Part shown: piece by piece, positions 1 through 8,965 of the stretch | Numbering within the stretch: position 1 is the stretch's first letter | Layout: each line of letters opens with the position of its first letter | From: Pseudomonas sputi | Lineage (GTDB): Bacteria; Pseudomonadota; Gammaproteobacteria; Pseudomonadales; Pseudomonadaceae | Length of the DNA: 64,000 nucleotides | Direction of reading: 5' to 3' | NCBI RefSeq assembly: GCF_021603585.1 | Contig: NZ_BQHI01000014.1 | Span: forward strand, 1 to 64,000 | Notes under the pieces: model-generated | Databases searched by the model: none | Seen by the model: only the letters and a program-made list of their open reading frames with translations | Told to the model about the DNA's origin: nothing | Position numbers and translations under genes: made by a program

Positions 1-1188
1 GGGGCGTACGAGGCCGGGGTGGGCAAGACACTGGGGCACATTGCGCTGGTGGTGGCGCTGGGGACGATGCTCGGCAAAATGATGGCCGAGTCCGGCGGCG
101 CCGAGCAGATGGCGCGCACGTTGATCGAGCGCTTTGGCGAAAAGAACGCGCACTGGGCGATGGTGTGCATTGCGTTTCTGGTCGGGCTGCCGCTGTTTTT
201 CGAAGTCGGTTTCGTGCTGCTGGTGCCGATTGCCTTTACCGTGGCGCGGCGGGTCGGCGTGTCGATCCTGATGGTTGGTTTGCCGATGGTCGCGGGGCTG
301 TCGGTGGTGCATGCGCTGGTGCCGCCGCACCCGGCGGCGATGCTGGCGGTGCAGGCGTATCAGGCGTCGGTCGGGCAGACCTTGCTGTATGCGATTGCCA
401 TCGGCATTCCGACGGCAATCATTGCCGGCCCCCTGTACGCCAAATTCATCGTGCCGCGCATTCAGTTGCCGGCGGATAACCCGCTGGAAAAACAATTCCT
501 CGAACGCGAACCCCGTGACAGCCTGCCGGGTTTCGGCATCACCATGGCGACCATTCTGTTGCCGGTGGTGCTGATGCTGATCGGCGGCTGGGCCAACCTG
601 ATTTCCACGCCGGGCAGCGGCTTCAACCAGTTCCTGGTGTTCATCGGCAACTCGGTGATTGCGCTGTTGCTGGCGACGCTGTTGAGTTTCTGGACCCTCG
701 GCATTGCCCAGGGTTTCAACCGCGAATCGATCCTCAAATTCACCAACGAATGCCTGGCACCGACCGCCAGCATCACCTTGCTGGTGGGCGCCGGTGGCGG
801 TCTGAACCGGATTCTGGTGGACGCCGGCGTCACCGATCAGATCGTCGGCCTGGCCCACGAATTTCACCTGTCGCCGCTGATCATGGGCTGGCTGTTCGCC
901 GCGCTGATGCGCATCGCCACCGGATCGGCGACCGTGGCGATGACCACGGCATCCGGCGTGGTCGCGCCAGTGGCCATCGGTCTGGGTTATCCACACCCGG
1001 AACTGCTGGTGCTGGCGACCGGCGCGGGCTCGGTTATCTTTTCCCACGTCAACGACGGCGGCTTCTGGTTGATCAAGGAATACTTCAACATGACCGTGGC
1101 CCAGACGTTCAAGACCTGGACGGTGCTGGAAACCCTGATCTCGATTGTCGCTTTCGCCCTGACCGTCGGTCTTTCTTACCTGCTGTAG
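1..1188 (+). CDS. GntP-family gluconate/organic acid permease (5' partial)
   Basis: Inner-membrane proton symporter of the GntP family, which imports gluconate and related hydroxy acids. The reading frame is open from base 1 (GAYEAG before the GTG at 19), so the gene starts upstream of the window and about 395 residues of a roughly 450-residue protein are visible. The sequence is a chain of hydrophobic helices with family-typical stretches such as FFEVGFVLL, LVPPHPAA, and ATGSATVAMTTA followed by SHVNDGGFW near the C-terminus. It lies 15 bp before an RpiR regulator and the D-aminoacylase gene, so it probably imports a compound linked to D-amino-acid or N-acyl-D-amino-acid metabolism rather than gluconate itself. 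The substrate is inferred from context only. Confidence 0.9.
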   Translation, partial: GAYEAGVGKTLGHIALVVALGTMLGKMMAESGGAEQMARTLIERFGEKNAHWAMVCIAFLVGLPLFFEVGFVLLVPIAFTVARRVGVSILMVGLPMVAGLSVVHALVPPHPAAMLAVQAYQASVGQTLLYAIAIGIPTAIIAGPLYAKFIVPRIQLPADNPLEKQFLEREPRDSLPGFGITMATILLPVVLMLIGGWANLISTPGSGFNQFLVFIGNSVIALLLATLLSFWTLGIAQGFNRESILKFTNECLAPTASITLLVGAGGGLNRILVDAGVTDQIVGLAHEFHLSPLIMGWLFAALMRIATGSATVAMTTASGVVAPVAIGLGYPHPELLVLATGAGSVIFSHVNDGGFWLIKEYFNMTVAQTFKTWTVLETLISIVAFALTVGLSYLL

Positions 1189-1203
1189 TCGGAGTTATCC
1201 GCC

Positions 1204-2064
1204 ATGGACATCCTCTATCAGATCCGCGCCCGTCAGGATTCCTTCAGCGCCGGTGAAGGACGCATCGCCCGTCTGATGCTCGACGACGTAGGATTTGCCG
1301 CCTCCGCCAGCCTCGAAGAACTGGCGCTGCGGGCCGAAGTCAGCACCGCCACGCTGTCACGCTTCGCCCGCACCGTCGGCTGTCGCGACCTGCGCGACCT
1401 GCGTCTGCAACTGGCCCAGGCCAGTGGCGTCGGCAGCCGTTTCCTCGACCCGGCAGGTACGCCCGAGCAGTCGGCGTTTTATCGGCAGATCGTCGGCGAT
1501 ATCGAAACCACCTTGCGCCAGCATCTGGCGGCGTTCGACGAATCGCGCTTCGCCGATGCGGTGAAACTGCTGGGCCAGGCGCGGATGATCCACGCCTTCG
1601 GCATCGGCGGTTGCTCGACCCTGTGCAGCGACGAATTGCAAGTGCGGCTGGTGCGCCTCGGCTACCCGATTGCGGTGTGCCACGACGTGGTGATGATGCG
1701 CGTCACCGCCGCCAGCCTCAGCGTCGAACAGGTGGTGATTGTCTGTTCGCTGACCGGCATCACCCCGGAGTTGCTGGAGACCGTAGCGCTGGCGCGCAAC
1801 TACGGCGCCCGGATTCTCGCCATCACCCGAGCCGACTCACCGCTGGCGGAACTGGCCGACATCGTCCTGCCGCTGCAAGGCGCCGAGACCTCGTTCATCT
1901 ACAAACCGACGGCGGCGCGCTACGGCATGCTGCTCGCCATCGATGTGCTGGCCACTGAGCTGGCGCTGGCCAATCCTGAAGACAATCAAGAACGTCTGCG
2001 GCGGATCAAACTCGCCCTCGACGAATACCGTGGCGGCGACGATCACCTGCCGCTGGGAGACTGA
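1204..2064 (+). CDS. MurR/RpiR-family transcriptional regulator
   Basis: Transcription factor of 286 residues with an N-terminal RpiR helix-turn-helix (about residues 1-78, including LEELALRAEVSTATLSRFAR) and a C-terminal SIS sugar/phosphosugar-binding domain (about 125-260, including VVIVCSLTGITPE). Such proteins usually sense a pathway intermediate through the SIS domain and repress or activate an adjacent operon. It lies between the GntP permease and D-aminoacylase genes on the same strand, with spacing of 15 bp and 1 bp, so it is very likely co-transcribed with them and controls them. The ATG at 1204 follows a GGAG-like site. The effector is unknown. Confidence 0.92.
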   Translation: MDILYQIRARQDSFSAGEGRIARLMLDDVGFAASASLEELALRAEVSTATLSRFARTVGCRDLRDLRLQLAQASGVGSRFLDPAGTPEQSAFYRQIVGDIETTLRQHLAAFDESRFADAVKLLGQARMIHAFGIGGCSTLCSDELQVRLVRLGYPIAVCHDVVMMRVTAASLSVEQVVIVCSLTGITPELLETVALARNYGARILAITRADSPLAELADIVLPLQGAETSFIYKPTAARYGMLLAIDVLATELALANPEDNQERLRRIKLALDEYRGGDDHLPLGD

Positions 2065-2065
2065 C

Positions 2066-3523
2066 ATGCTGTACGACACCCTGATTCGCAACGCCCTGGT
2101 CATCGACGGCAGCAACAGCCCCGGTTACGCCGCCGACGTGGCGATCCTCGACGGCCGCATCGCGCAGGTCGGCGACTTGCATGACGCCAGCGCCAGCGAC
2201 GAAATCGACGCCGCCGGCCGTGTGCTGGCACCGGGTTTCATCGACGTGCACACCCACGACGACACCGTGGTGATCCGTCAGCCGCAGATGCTGCCCAAGC
2301 TCAGTCAGGGCGTGACCACGGTGATTGTCGGCAACTGCGGGATCAGTGCGGCGCCGGTCAGCTTGCGCGGCGATCCGCCGGATCCGATGAACCTGCTCGG
2401 CTCGGCGGCGGCGTTCGTTTACCCACGTTTCAGCGATTACCGCGCAGCGGTGGAAGCGGCCAACACCACGTTGAACGTGGCGGCGCTGGTCGGGCACACG
2501 GCGCTGCGCAGCAATCACCTCGATGATCTGTTTCGCACCGCGACTGACGATGAAATCGCCGCGATGCGCGAGCAGTTGCGTGAAAGCCTGGAGGCGGGCG
2601 CCCTCGGTTTATCCACAGGTCTGGCGTATGCGAGTGCGTTTTCGGCATCCACCGATGAAGTCATGCAACTGACCGAAGAATTGAATGCGTTCGGCGCGGT
2701 GTACACCACCCACCTGCGCAGTGAATTCGAACCGGTGCTGGAGGCGATGGACGAGGCCTTCCGTATCGGCCGCCATGCTCAATCACCGGTGATCATTTCC
2801 CACCTCAAATGTGCCGGCGCCGGTAACTGGGGCCGCAGTCCGCAGTTGCTTGCCTCGCTGGAAGCCGCGGCGAAAACTCACCCGGTCGGCTGCGATTGCT
2901 ATCCGTATGCGGCGAGTTCTTCGACCCTGGATTTGAAGCAGGTCACCGACGCTCACCGCATCACCATCACCTGGTCGACGCCGCATCCGGACATGGGCGG
3001 TCGCGACCTGATGGACATTGCCGCCGAATGGAACCTGTCCTTGCTCGACGCCGCCAAACGCCTGCAACCGGCGGGCGCGGTGTACTACGGCATGGACGAG
3101 AACGACGTGCGCCGGATCCTTGCTCATCCGCTGTCGATGGTCGGCTCCGATGGTCTGCCGGAAGACCCGTTCCCGCACCCGCGTCTGTGGGGCGCTTTCC
3201 CACGGGTGCTCGGACATTTCAGTCGTGACGTCGGGCTGTTTCCGCTGCACACCGCCGTGCACAAGATGACCGGTCTGTCGGCGGCGCGTTTCGGCCTGAA
3301 GGAAAGGGGCGAAATTCGTGAAGGACACTGGGCGGATCTGGTGTTGTTCGATCCGGCGACCGTGCGCGACGTGGCGGATTTCAACGACCCGCAACGTGCC
3401 GCGCAAGGCATCGACGGGGTGTGGATCAATGGCGTGTTGAGTTATCGCGACGGCCAGGCCAACGGGCAAACAGCAGGGCGGTTTTTGGCGCGCCAAGGCG
3501 ATCTGCGCGACGGCTTTCGTTGA
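2066..3523 (+). CDS. D-aminoacylase (N-acyl-D-amino-acid deacylase)
   Basis: Metal-dependent amidohydrolase that cleaves N-acyl-D-amino acids to a D-amino acid and a carboxylate. The 485-residue protein begins at the ATG at 2066, one base after the regulator's stop codon, which suggests translational coupling. Visible motifs are PGFIDVHTHDD (metal-binding HxH near residue 62), IVGNCGIS with the family cysteine near 93, THLRSE near 214, ISHLKC near 244, and GSDGLPED with the metal-ligand aspartate near 361. Length and motif order fit the D-aminoacylase branch. With the GntP permease and RpiR regulator it forms a small catabolic operon. Substrate preference (D-Glu, D-Asp or neutral) cannot be read from the sequence. 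Confidence 0.92.
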   Translation: MLYDTLIRNALVIDGSNSPGYAADVAILDGRIAQVGDLHDASASDEIDAAGRVLAPGFIDVHTHDDTVVIRQPQMLPKLSQGVTTVIVGNCGISAAPVSLRGDPPDPMNLLGSAAAFVYPRFSDYRAAVEAANTTLNVAALVGHTALRSNHLDDLFRTATDDEIAAMREQLRESLEAGALGLSTGLAYASAFSASTDEVMQLTEELNAFGAVYTTHLRSEFEPVLEAMDEAFRIGRHAQSPVIISHLKCAGAGNWGRSPQLLASLEAAAKTHPVGCDCYPYAASSSTLDLKQVTDAHRITITWSTPHPDMGGRDLMDIAAEWNLSLLDAAKRLQPAGAVYYGMDENDVRRILAHPLSMVGSDGLPEDPFPHPRLWGAFPRVLGHFSRDVGLFPLHTAVHKMTGLSAARFGLKERGEIREGHWADLVLFDPATVRDVADFNDPQRAAQGIDGVWINGVLSYRDGQANGQTAGRFLARQGDLRDGFR

Positions 3524-3640
3524 TTTTTGCTGACTGGGTCACGGTAGTGGCACATTGCAATTAAAGAAAGCCATCACCAAGCCGAATTGCTGACATCCAC
3601 CCCGGCTACACTCTGGGGCCAATCAGTCAGGGAGCAACCC

Positions 3641-4009
3641 ATGAGCTTCGGCAAAACCACCCCGATCCTGCGGATTTTCGATGAAGCCAAAGCCGTGGAG
3701 TTCTACGTCGACTTCCTCGGCTTCAAGATCGACTGGCAGCATCGTTTCGAACCCGGTTTCCCGTTGTACCTGCAAGTCTCCCGGGGCGAATGTGTGCTGC
3801 ATTTGTCCGAACACCATGGCGATGCGACACCGGGTTCGGCCCTGCGGATCGAGACCGATGAGCTGGAGGCGTTTCAGCAGCAGTTGCTGGCCAAGGAATA
3901 CAAGTTTTCGCATCCACAGATTCAGGCCATGCCGTGGGGCAGCCAGGACATGACCATCGCCGATCCGTTCGGCAATCGTCTGGTGTTTACCAACGCGATC
4001 AGCCTCTAA
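3641..4009 (+). CDS. Glyoxalase/bleomycin-resistance (VOC) family protein
   Basis: Small protein of 122 residues with the vicinal oxygen chelate fold: ILRIFDEAKAVEFYVDFLGFKID at the start and WGSQDMTIADPFGNRLVF at the end. Members are metal-dependent lyases, dioxygenases or drug-binding proteins, and no specific reaction can be assigned. The ATG at 3641 was chosen over an upstream in-frame TTG/ATG because GGAG at 3631-3634 is correctly spaced and homology-like sequence begins there. The 3' end overlaps the convergent AraC-type gene by 4 bp. Confidence 0.88.
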   Translation: MSFGKTTPILRIFDEAKAVEFYVDFLGFKIDWQHRFEPGFPLYLQVSRGECVLHLSEHHGDATPGSALRIETDELEAFQQQLLAKEYKFSHPQIQAMPWGSQDMTIADPFGNRLVFTNAISL

Positions 4010-5034
4010 CTGTCATTCGAGACCCGGTGAGTCTGCCGAAACTCACCGGGCGGCATCCCGCGTCGGCTCTTGAAGGCGCGGTGAAAGGAGCGTGATTCGC
4101 TGAAGCCCAGATACTGCGCAATATCCTGAATCGGCAAGGTGCTGTTGAGCAGGTAATGCTCGGCCAGTTCCTGGCGCAGTTCATCGAGAATCTGCTGATA
4201 CGACGTGCCGGCCTGATGCAACTGGCGTTGTAGCGTGCGCACCGACACGGCGAGATGTTCGGCCACTTGTTCCTTGCGCGGCAGGCCTTCCTTGAGCAAC
4301 CGGCGCAGGATGCTTTTGACCCGCTGCTCCAGCGACGCATCCTCCAGCGTCGCCATCAGACTTTGTGCGTGTTCCTCCAGGGTGCGCAGCAAATGCGCAT
4401 CGGCCTGGCGCAACGGCAACTGCAAATACGGTAGCGGCACGATCAGCGCTGAATACGCCTGATCGAACAGCACCGGGCATTCAAAAAACTGTTCGTACTG
4501 CGCCAGCGTTGTGTTCGCCGGGAGTGAGTGTTCCAGCCACACCGCGGCCGGCGACAGTCGGGTGTCGGCGATCCAGCGTGCGTATTGCAGCCATGAGCCG
4601 AGCACGTTTTCCACCAGATGCCGGCGAATCCGCGGGCGCTCAAAGCGGCAGTTCCAGATCAGGTGTACGTGGTTTTCCTGCACCTCGGCGCGGCTGACGC
4701 CCATGTCGCCCACCAGTTTTTCGAACGGCATGATGCGGTTCATGGCATCGCCCAATGTCGCGCAATTCATGGTGATGTAACCCAACACGCTCCACGAGTT
4801 GGGCAGGACGAAATTCGCCGCGTTGAGGCCGAACAACGGATCGCCCGAGTGTTCGCAAAAGTAATCGAGCAACCGCTCATGGGTTTCCCCCGGCAAGCGC
4901 AGACTGTTGTCGCTCAACTGCTGCGCCTGCAAACCGGCCGCCGCCAATGCAGGCTCGATGGCCATGCCCAGATGTTCGGCATGGCGCAGGTACTTGAGCA
5001 GCGGTGGGACGGAGGTGAAGCCGAGCGATTGCAT
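4006..5034 (-). CDS. AraC-family transcriptional regulator (OruR/ArgR-like architecture)
   Basis: Regulator of 342 residues with a long N-terminal effector domain of the arabinose-binding-like type used by OruR-class AraC proteins, and a C-terminal double helix-turn-helix (about 235-335). The latter includes KEQVAEHLAVSVRTLQRQL and the second helix segment DIAQYLGFSESRSFHRAFK. The ATG at 5034 is preceded by GAGGA at a suitable distance. It is convergent with the VOC gene, overlapping by 4 bp. Its target is not obvious, since no divergent partner gene is adjacent; control of the VOC protein is possible but unsupported. Confidence 0.9.
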   Translation of the reverse strand: MQSLGFTSVPPLLKYLRHAEHLGMAIEPALAAAGLQAQQLSDNSLRLPGETHERLLDYFCEHSGDPLFGLNAANFVLPNSWSVLGYITMNCATLGDAMNRIMPFEKLVGDMGVSRAEVQENHVHLIWNCRFERPRIRRHLVENVLGSWLQYARWIADTRLSPAAVWLEHSLPANTTLAQYEQFFECPVLFDQAYSALIVPLPYLQLPLRQADAHLLRTLEEHAQSLMATLEDASLEQRVKSILRRLLKEGLPRKEQVAEHLAVSVRTLQRQLHQAGTSYQQILDELRQELAEHYLLNSTLPIQDIAQYLGFSESRSFHRAFKSRRGMPPGEFRQTHRVSNDS

Positions 5035-5191
5035 GACCGAATCCTCTTGATCGATGCCGCCGTGGGTGGATGAGCGCTCTGAAAGGTAATTTGAATCCGC
5101 GAATAAAGTAAATGGCTGACGCTTGCGCGACGTTGAGGGTTGAGGTGATCAACCCTTGGAGAATTTGAGCGAGACAAGCCTTAACTCTTTG

Positions 5192-5222
5192 TGACAAAGC
5201 CCGCGTCCTGCGGGCTTTGTCA
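5192..5222 (-). terminator. Rho-independent terminator after the DUF6124 gene
   Basis: Perfect inverted repeat TGACAAAGCCCG / CGGGCTTTGTCA with a 7-nt loop, lying about 50 bp beyond the stop of the minus-strand small gene at 5274 and upstream of the AraC gene. The U-tract is short, so strength is uncertain. Confidence 0.65.
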
Positions 5223-5273
5223 TTGAACGATCAATAAGAAGCGGCGAGTGCACCGCACTCGCCACCTCCCGCA

Positions 5274-5657
5274 TCAATCCGTCGGCACCACCTTGTCCAG
5301 TGCCCGGTTAACGGCCAGTTCGGCGATCATCACGATCTGGGCGATGCCTTGCAGGGTCTTGCGGTGGCTGCCTTCGACCAGCGCCACATGATTGTTGAGC
5401 ATGACGGTGGCGGAGCCGAGGGATTCGCTGGCGTCCACCAGCAGGGATTCGGTGTCGGCTTCGGGGTGAGCCTGGTAGAGGGTGTTGGGTTTGTAGGGCG
5501 CGGCCATGACGTGGGCGCTGAGTGGGCCCAGGTGATAATCGAGGGCGCGTTCGGCGGCTTCGTTGAATTTCTTTGAGCCGGGGCATTCGTAGGGAGATGC
5601 CGGATCCGGGAGGGTTGTGGGCTCGGTGAGCGGTGGGTTTGGCGTTACCTTGAACAT
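5274..5657 (-). CDS. DUF6124/DUF3077-family small protein
   Basis: Protein of 127 residues beginning MFKVTPNPPLTEP, a hallmark of a family widespread in Pseudomonas and nearly absent elsewhere. The C-terminal half (DTESLLVDASESL...HRKTLQGIAQIVMIAELAVNRALD) is the conserved helical part. Function is unknown; no signal peptide or membrane segment is seen. I chose ATG 5657 because AGAGG sits 9-10 bases upstream. The frame nevertheless stays open upstream to 5831 through a structured element, so longer annotations of this gene are possible. A second family member is at 12047-12415. Confidence 0.85.
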   Translation of the reverse strand: MFKVTPNPPLTEPTTLPDPASPYECPGSKKFNEAAERALDYHLGPLSAHVMAAPYKPNTLYQAHPEADTESLLVDASESLGSATVMLNNHVALVEGSHRKTLQGIAQIVMIAELAVNRALDKVVPTD

Positions 5658-5708
5658 GGGTGATTTACCTCTTGGTTGAGGCCGCACCTTTTCGCCGCTA
5701 AGCAAAAG

Positions 5709-5789
5709 GGTGGCAGCTGTGCGCAAGTTAGCGGACCGGTAAGTCACCCAAAACCCGGCGCACCCGAAGGTGCCATGCGCACAGCCACC
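5709..5789 (-). promoter_or_regulatory. Structured 5' leader upstream of the DUF6124 gene
   Basis: Long-range stem: GGTGGC-(AGC bulge)-TGTGCGCA at 5709-5725 pairs with TGCGCACA-GCCACC at 5776-5789. It encloses an inner hairpin GCACC-CGAA-GGTGC (5760-5773). The element lies 52-132 bp upstream of the small gene's start. The whole interval 5658-6071 has no convincing gene. This element is the only organised structure I see there, and whether it is an RNA switch, an attenuator or translated sequence is unknown. Confidence 0.4.
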
Positions 5790-6071
5790 ATCAAGTGCAG
5801 GCTGGCGCCTGACTGGATTCGACATGTGCAACCGTTGGGGGACATTCCGAGCCGCTAAGCTCGATCACTGGAAATCAGTGACGCAATCAAATTACGCAGC
5901 CAGCCCAAGGCGCACAAGCCGGCGGATTCTGGCGTAGCCGTAGGCAACGGCGCAAGGTTTTGTGGGCTTCGGGACGTATCACGGCGTGTCCTTAAACACC
6001 CATCGCCAACCGTGTGTAATTGCGTTTCCGAGCGCGTCATTCACTTCCTGAAGTTGGCAATTTCCGGGCAA

Positions 6072-6104
6072 AAAAGAAGGGCAGCTTTTCAGCTGCCCTT
6101 CTTT
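6072..6104 (-). terminator. Rho-independent terminator of the chemoreceptor gene
   Basis: Inverted repeat AAGAAGGGCAGCT / AGCTGCCCTTCTT with a 4-nt loop and, on the minus strand, a run of T residues. It is placed 26 bp after the stop of the chemoreceptor gene. Confidence 0.85.
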
Positions 6105-6129
6105 GTACTTCGGTTTTCGTGTGCAGGGT

Positions 6130-8049
6130 TTACACGCGGAAGTGGCTCACCATCTGCTGCAACTGCCCACCCAACCGCGCCAGTTCAACGCTGGATTTGG
6201 CGGTCTCATCACTCGCCGCCGCGGTCTGTTCCGACACGTCACGGACGTTGATGATGCTGCGGCTGATTTCTTCAGCCACGGCGCTCTGCTGTTCGGCGGC
6301 TGCGGCGATCTGCTGGTTCATCGACTGGATGTTCGACACCGTGCGGGTGATGTTTTCCAGCGAGTCGCCAGCCTTGCGGGTCAGGGCCACGCTGCTGTCG
6401 GTCAGGGCGCGGCTGTTGTTCATCACGGCGGCCACTTGCTGCGTGCCGTTCTGCAGACCGGCCACCAGGCCTTCGATTTCCTCGGTGGATTTCTGGGTGC
6501 GCTGGGCCAGGCCACGGACTTCATCGGCGACCACGGCAAAACCGCGACCGGCCTCACCGGCACGGGCGGCTTCGATGGCGGCGTTGAGGGCCAGCAGGTT
6601 GGTCTGTTCGGCCACAGCCTTGATCACGTCCATGACGCTGCCGATCTTGTCGCTTTCCTGTTGCAGCACGCTCATGGCTTCGGTGGAACGCACCACTTCG
6701 CTGGCCAGACGTTCGATCTGGGCGATGGCTTCGTTCACCACTTTGTCGCCTTCACGGGCTTCGCCGTCAGCGGCGGCTGCGGCTTGCGAGGCTTCTTCGG
6801 CGTTGCGCGCGACTTCCTGCACAGTGGCAGTCATCTCGTGCATCGCGGTGGCGACCTGATCGGTCTCGACCTTCTGGCTGTTCACGCCGGCGCTGGTCTG
6901 TTCGGTCACGGCCGACAGTTCTTCGGCGGCGCTGGCGATCTGGGTCACGCCGTCGCGGATGCCGCTGATCAGGTCGCGCAGGGTCACGCCCATGCGGGCG
7001 ATGCCTTGTTGCAGCACGCCGAGTTCGTCGCGGCGGGTGACGATCACGTTCTGGCTCAGGTCGCCGCTGGCGATGCGGTCGACCACGGCCATGGTTTCCT
7101 GCAACGGACGGGTGATCTGACGGGTGATGATCACGGCAGCAATCACGCCCACCAGCAACGCCAGCAGGGTGCTGATCAGTTGCAGGGTGCGGGCCTGGGC
7201 GCTTTCCGCGTCACGGCGATCGAGCTGGATCTGATACAGCTGCTCGCTCAGGCTCACGATGGTCGCGCCCTGATCGGTCATTTCCTTGCGCGCCTGCACC
7301 GCATCGGTGTTGGCGTTCTTGAAGGCCTGCAAGGCGCTGCGGTAGTTGATCAGTGCGGTTTCCAGCTGACGCAGGGCGTCTTGTTGGGTGCTGGCGAAAT
7401 ACACGTTCAGTGGCTTGAGGCTGGCGATGGCCGCATCCAGTTGGCCGACGGCTTTCTGCTCGGTCTCGGCGTTGGCGGTGGCGGTGTAACCGCGCACTTC
7501 GTAGCGCGCCAGGATGAACGCTTCCTTGGCGGCGGTGATGGCCTGGAACTGCTCGAAACGCTGTTCGCTCATCTCCATCTGCTGGACGCGGGTGCTGATC
7601 GACTGGATCAGGTTGTACGCGGTCTCGGCATTGGCGGCCATGGTGTCGCGCGCCGTGTTGCCGGTGCGGTAGGCGTTACGCATTTTATTCAGGGACGTCT
7701 GGTATTCGGCGATGGTCGCCGCCTGCTCCTTGAGCAGTTTGACGTTTTCCGGGCTCTTGAAGCTGCTGATCAGCTTCTGCTGTTGGGCGGCGAACCCGTC
7801 GAGGGTGGTCTGCACGTTCTGCGCGGCGGTTTCATCGCCGTTGGTCAGCATGTATTGCAGGCGCACCACGCGCAGTTTGGTCAGGCCAGCGTTGAGCTGG
7901 GTGATGTCGCTCATCCAGTTGCTGCGGTCAATCAGGCCGCCCAGGCTGGTCCAGCCAGTGAGCGCCAGGATGCAGGTCAGGGCCAGGACGAGGCCGAATC
8001 CGAGCCCCAGTTTCAGGTTCACGCTGATGTTGCCGAACCAGCTATTCAT
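6130..8049 (-). CDS. Methyl-accepting chemotaxis protein
   Basis: Inner-membrane chemoreceptor of 639 residues. Order: short cytoplasmic start, TM1 (about 12-33), a long all-helical periplasmic ligand-binding region (about 34-285) resembling the helical bimodular type, TM2 (about 288-310), HAMP, then the signalling domain. The conserved hairpin tip ([15 protein letters not shown] and [15 protein letters not shown]) lies near residues 480-520. The ATG at 8049 was selected because GGAGG lies directly upstream and TM1 follows at once; the frame is open further upstream without support. The periplasmic domain size suggests organic-acid or aromatic-compound ligands by family analogy, which is inference. 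It is monocistronic with its own terminator. Confidence 0.93.
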   Translation of the reverse strand: MNSWFGNISVNLKLGLGFGLVLALTCILALTGWTSLGGLIDRSNWMSDITQLNAGLTKLRVVRLQYMLTNGDETAAQNVQTTLDGFAAQQQKLISSFKSPENVKLLKEQAATIAEYQTSLNKMRNAYRTGNTARDTMAANAETAYNLIQSISTRVQQMEMSEQRFEQFQAITAAKEAFILARYEVRGYTATANAETEQKAVGQLDAAIASLKPLNVYFASTQQDALRQLETALINYRSALQAFKNANTDAVQARKEMTDQGATIVSLSEQLYQIQLDRRDAESAQARTLQLISTLLALLVGVIAAVIITRQITRPLQETMAVVDRIASGDLSQNVIVTRRDELGVLQQGIARMGVTLRDLISGIRDGVTQIASAAEELSAVTEQTSAGVNSQKVETDQVATAMHEMTATVQEVARNAEEASQAAAAADGEAREGDKVVNEAIAQIERLASEVVRSTEAMSVLQQESDKIGSVMDVIKAVAEQTNLLALNAAIEAARAGEAGRGFAVVADEVRGLAQRTQKSTEEIEGLVAGLQNGTQQVAAVMNNSRALTDSSVALTRKAGDSLENITRTVSNIQSMNQQIAAAAEQQSAVAEEISRSIINVRDVSEQTAAASDETAKSSVELARLGGQLQQMVSHFRV

Positions 8050-8293
8050 CAAAAATCCTCCAGAAAAACGTTGTGCGTCTTGATCGTCGGTCAGGCTGGA
8101 AGATTGTTGTTTTTTTGCGCCAGCAAGGGTGTAAGCAGGACTGTATCGGCCGCAAATCCGAGAGCTGAAAGGATTTTGTCCTACGGAATTTGTAACAGGC
8201 ACTCACAAGACTTTTTTCACATGGGTTTCACTGGCTGCCCACGCCGTGCTCTCTAACCTCGCCGCATCGAATCACAAGTGATGGCGGCTTTTT

Positions 8294-8965
8294 GTGGAAT
8301 TGCGACTGAGTCTGTTCGGCGTCAAGCGCTCGATTGATCTGAGCGGTCTGGCCCGTTTTCGAAACACCTGGGTGGTATTGGCGGCCTCGGCGCTGGTAAT
8401 CCCTTTGACCCTCTGGCTGCTGGCCCCGGCGGCGGTGCCTGACCTTGCCCACGGCAATGTGGCCGGGGCGCAGGCGCTGAAGGAGGGCTGGAGCAAAGGC
8501 GACATCATCGTGCTGGTGCGCCACGTCGAGCGCTGCGATCACTCGAAAGCGGCGTGCCTGAGCGGCCACGATGGCATCACGGATCGCTCGCGCAGTGTCG
8601 CGGTGAGCGTCGGCGCGCAGTTCGAGCAGTTGGGCCTGGACCAGGCCGACGTCTACAACAGCCCGATGATGCGCACCGTGCAGACCGCCGGCTACATGTT
8701 CAACAAGGCGACGGCCGGCGAAGACTGGCTGATCAGTTGCAAGGGCCGGATGCTGCAGGACGCACTCGCGCACAAGGTCCCGGGACGCAACCTGATTCTG
8801 GTGACCCACAGCGAATGCATGGCGCAGCTGGAAAAAGACCTCAAGGTGCCGGCCTCGACCTTCGGGTACGGCGCGTCGCTGTTTGTTTCCGCCGCCAGCC
8901 CGGCGGCCCCTCAAATGCTCGGCTTCATTGAAGCTTCGGACTGGCGCACGGTGACCCCACGATGA
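8294..8965 (+). CDS. Membrane-anchored histidine phosphatase (Ais/PmrG-like)
   Basis: Histidine-phosphatase-superfamily protein of 223 residues. An N-terminal hydrophobic segment (about 27-48, VVLAASALVIPLTLWLLAP) would anchor or export it. The phosphatase domain then starts with VLVRHVERCD (catalytic His near 76) and has the second histidine in TNSxM-like LVTHSECM. Related Ais/PmrG proteins remove phosphate from LPS core heptose. The stop overlaps the next gene's start (ATGA), so the two phosphatases are translationally coupled. The GTG at 8294 is the likeliest start but lacks a strong ribosome-binding site, and nearby alternatives cannot be excluded. Confidence 0.82.
   Translation: MELRLSLFGVKRSIDLSGLARFRNTWVVLAASALVIPLTLWLLAPAAVPDLAHGNVAGAQALKEGWSKGDIIVLVRHVERCDHSKAACLSGHDGITDRSRSVAVSVGAQFEQLGLDQADVYNSPMMRTVQTAGYMFNKATAGEDWLISCKGRMLQDALAHKVPGRNLILVTHSECMAQLEKDLKVPASTFGYGASLFVSAASPAAPQMLGFIEASDWRTVTPR

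Noticed and set aside
6103-8256. 717-codon plus-strand open frame opposite the chemoreceptor
   Set aside because: The composition (Gly/His/Leu-rich) is typical of an antisense shadow; the minus-strand chemoreceptor has all expected domains.
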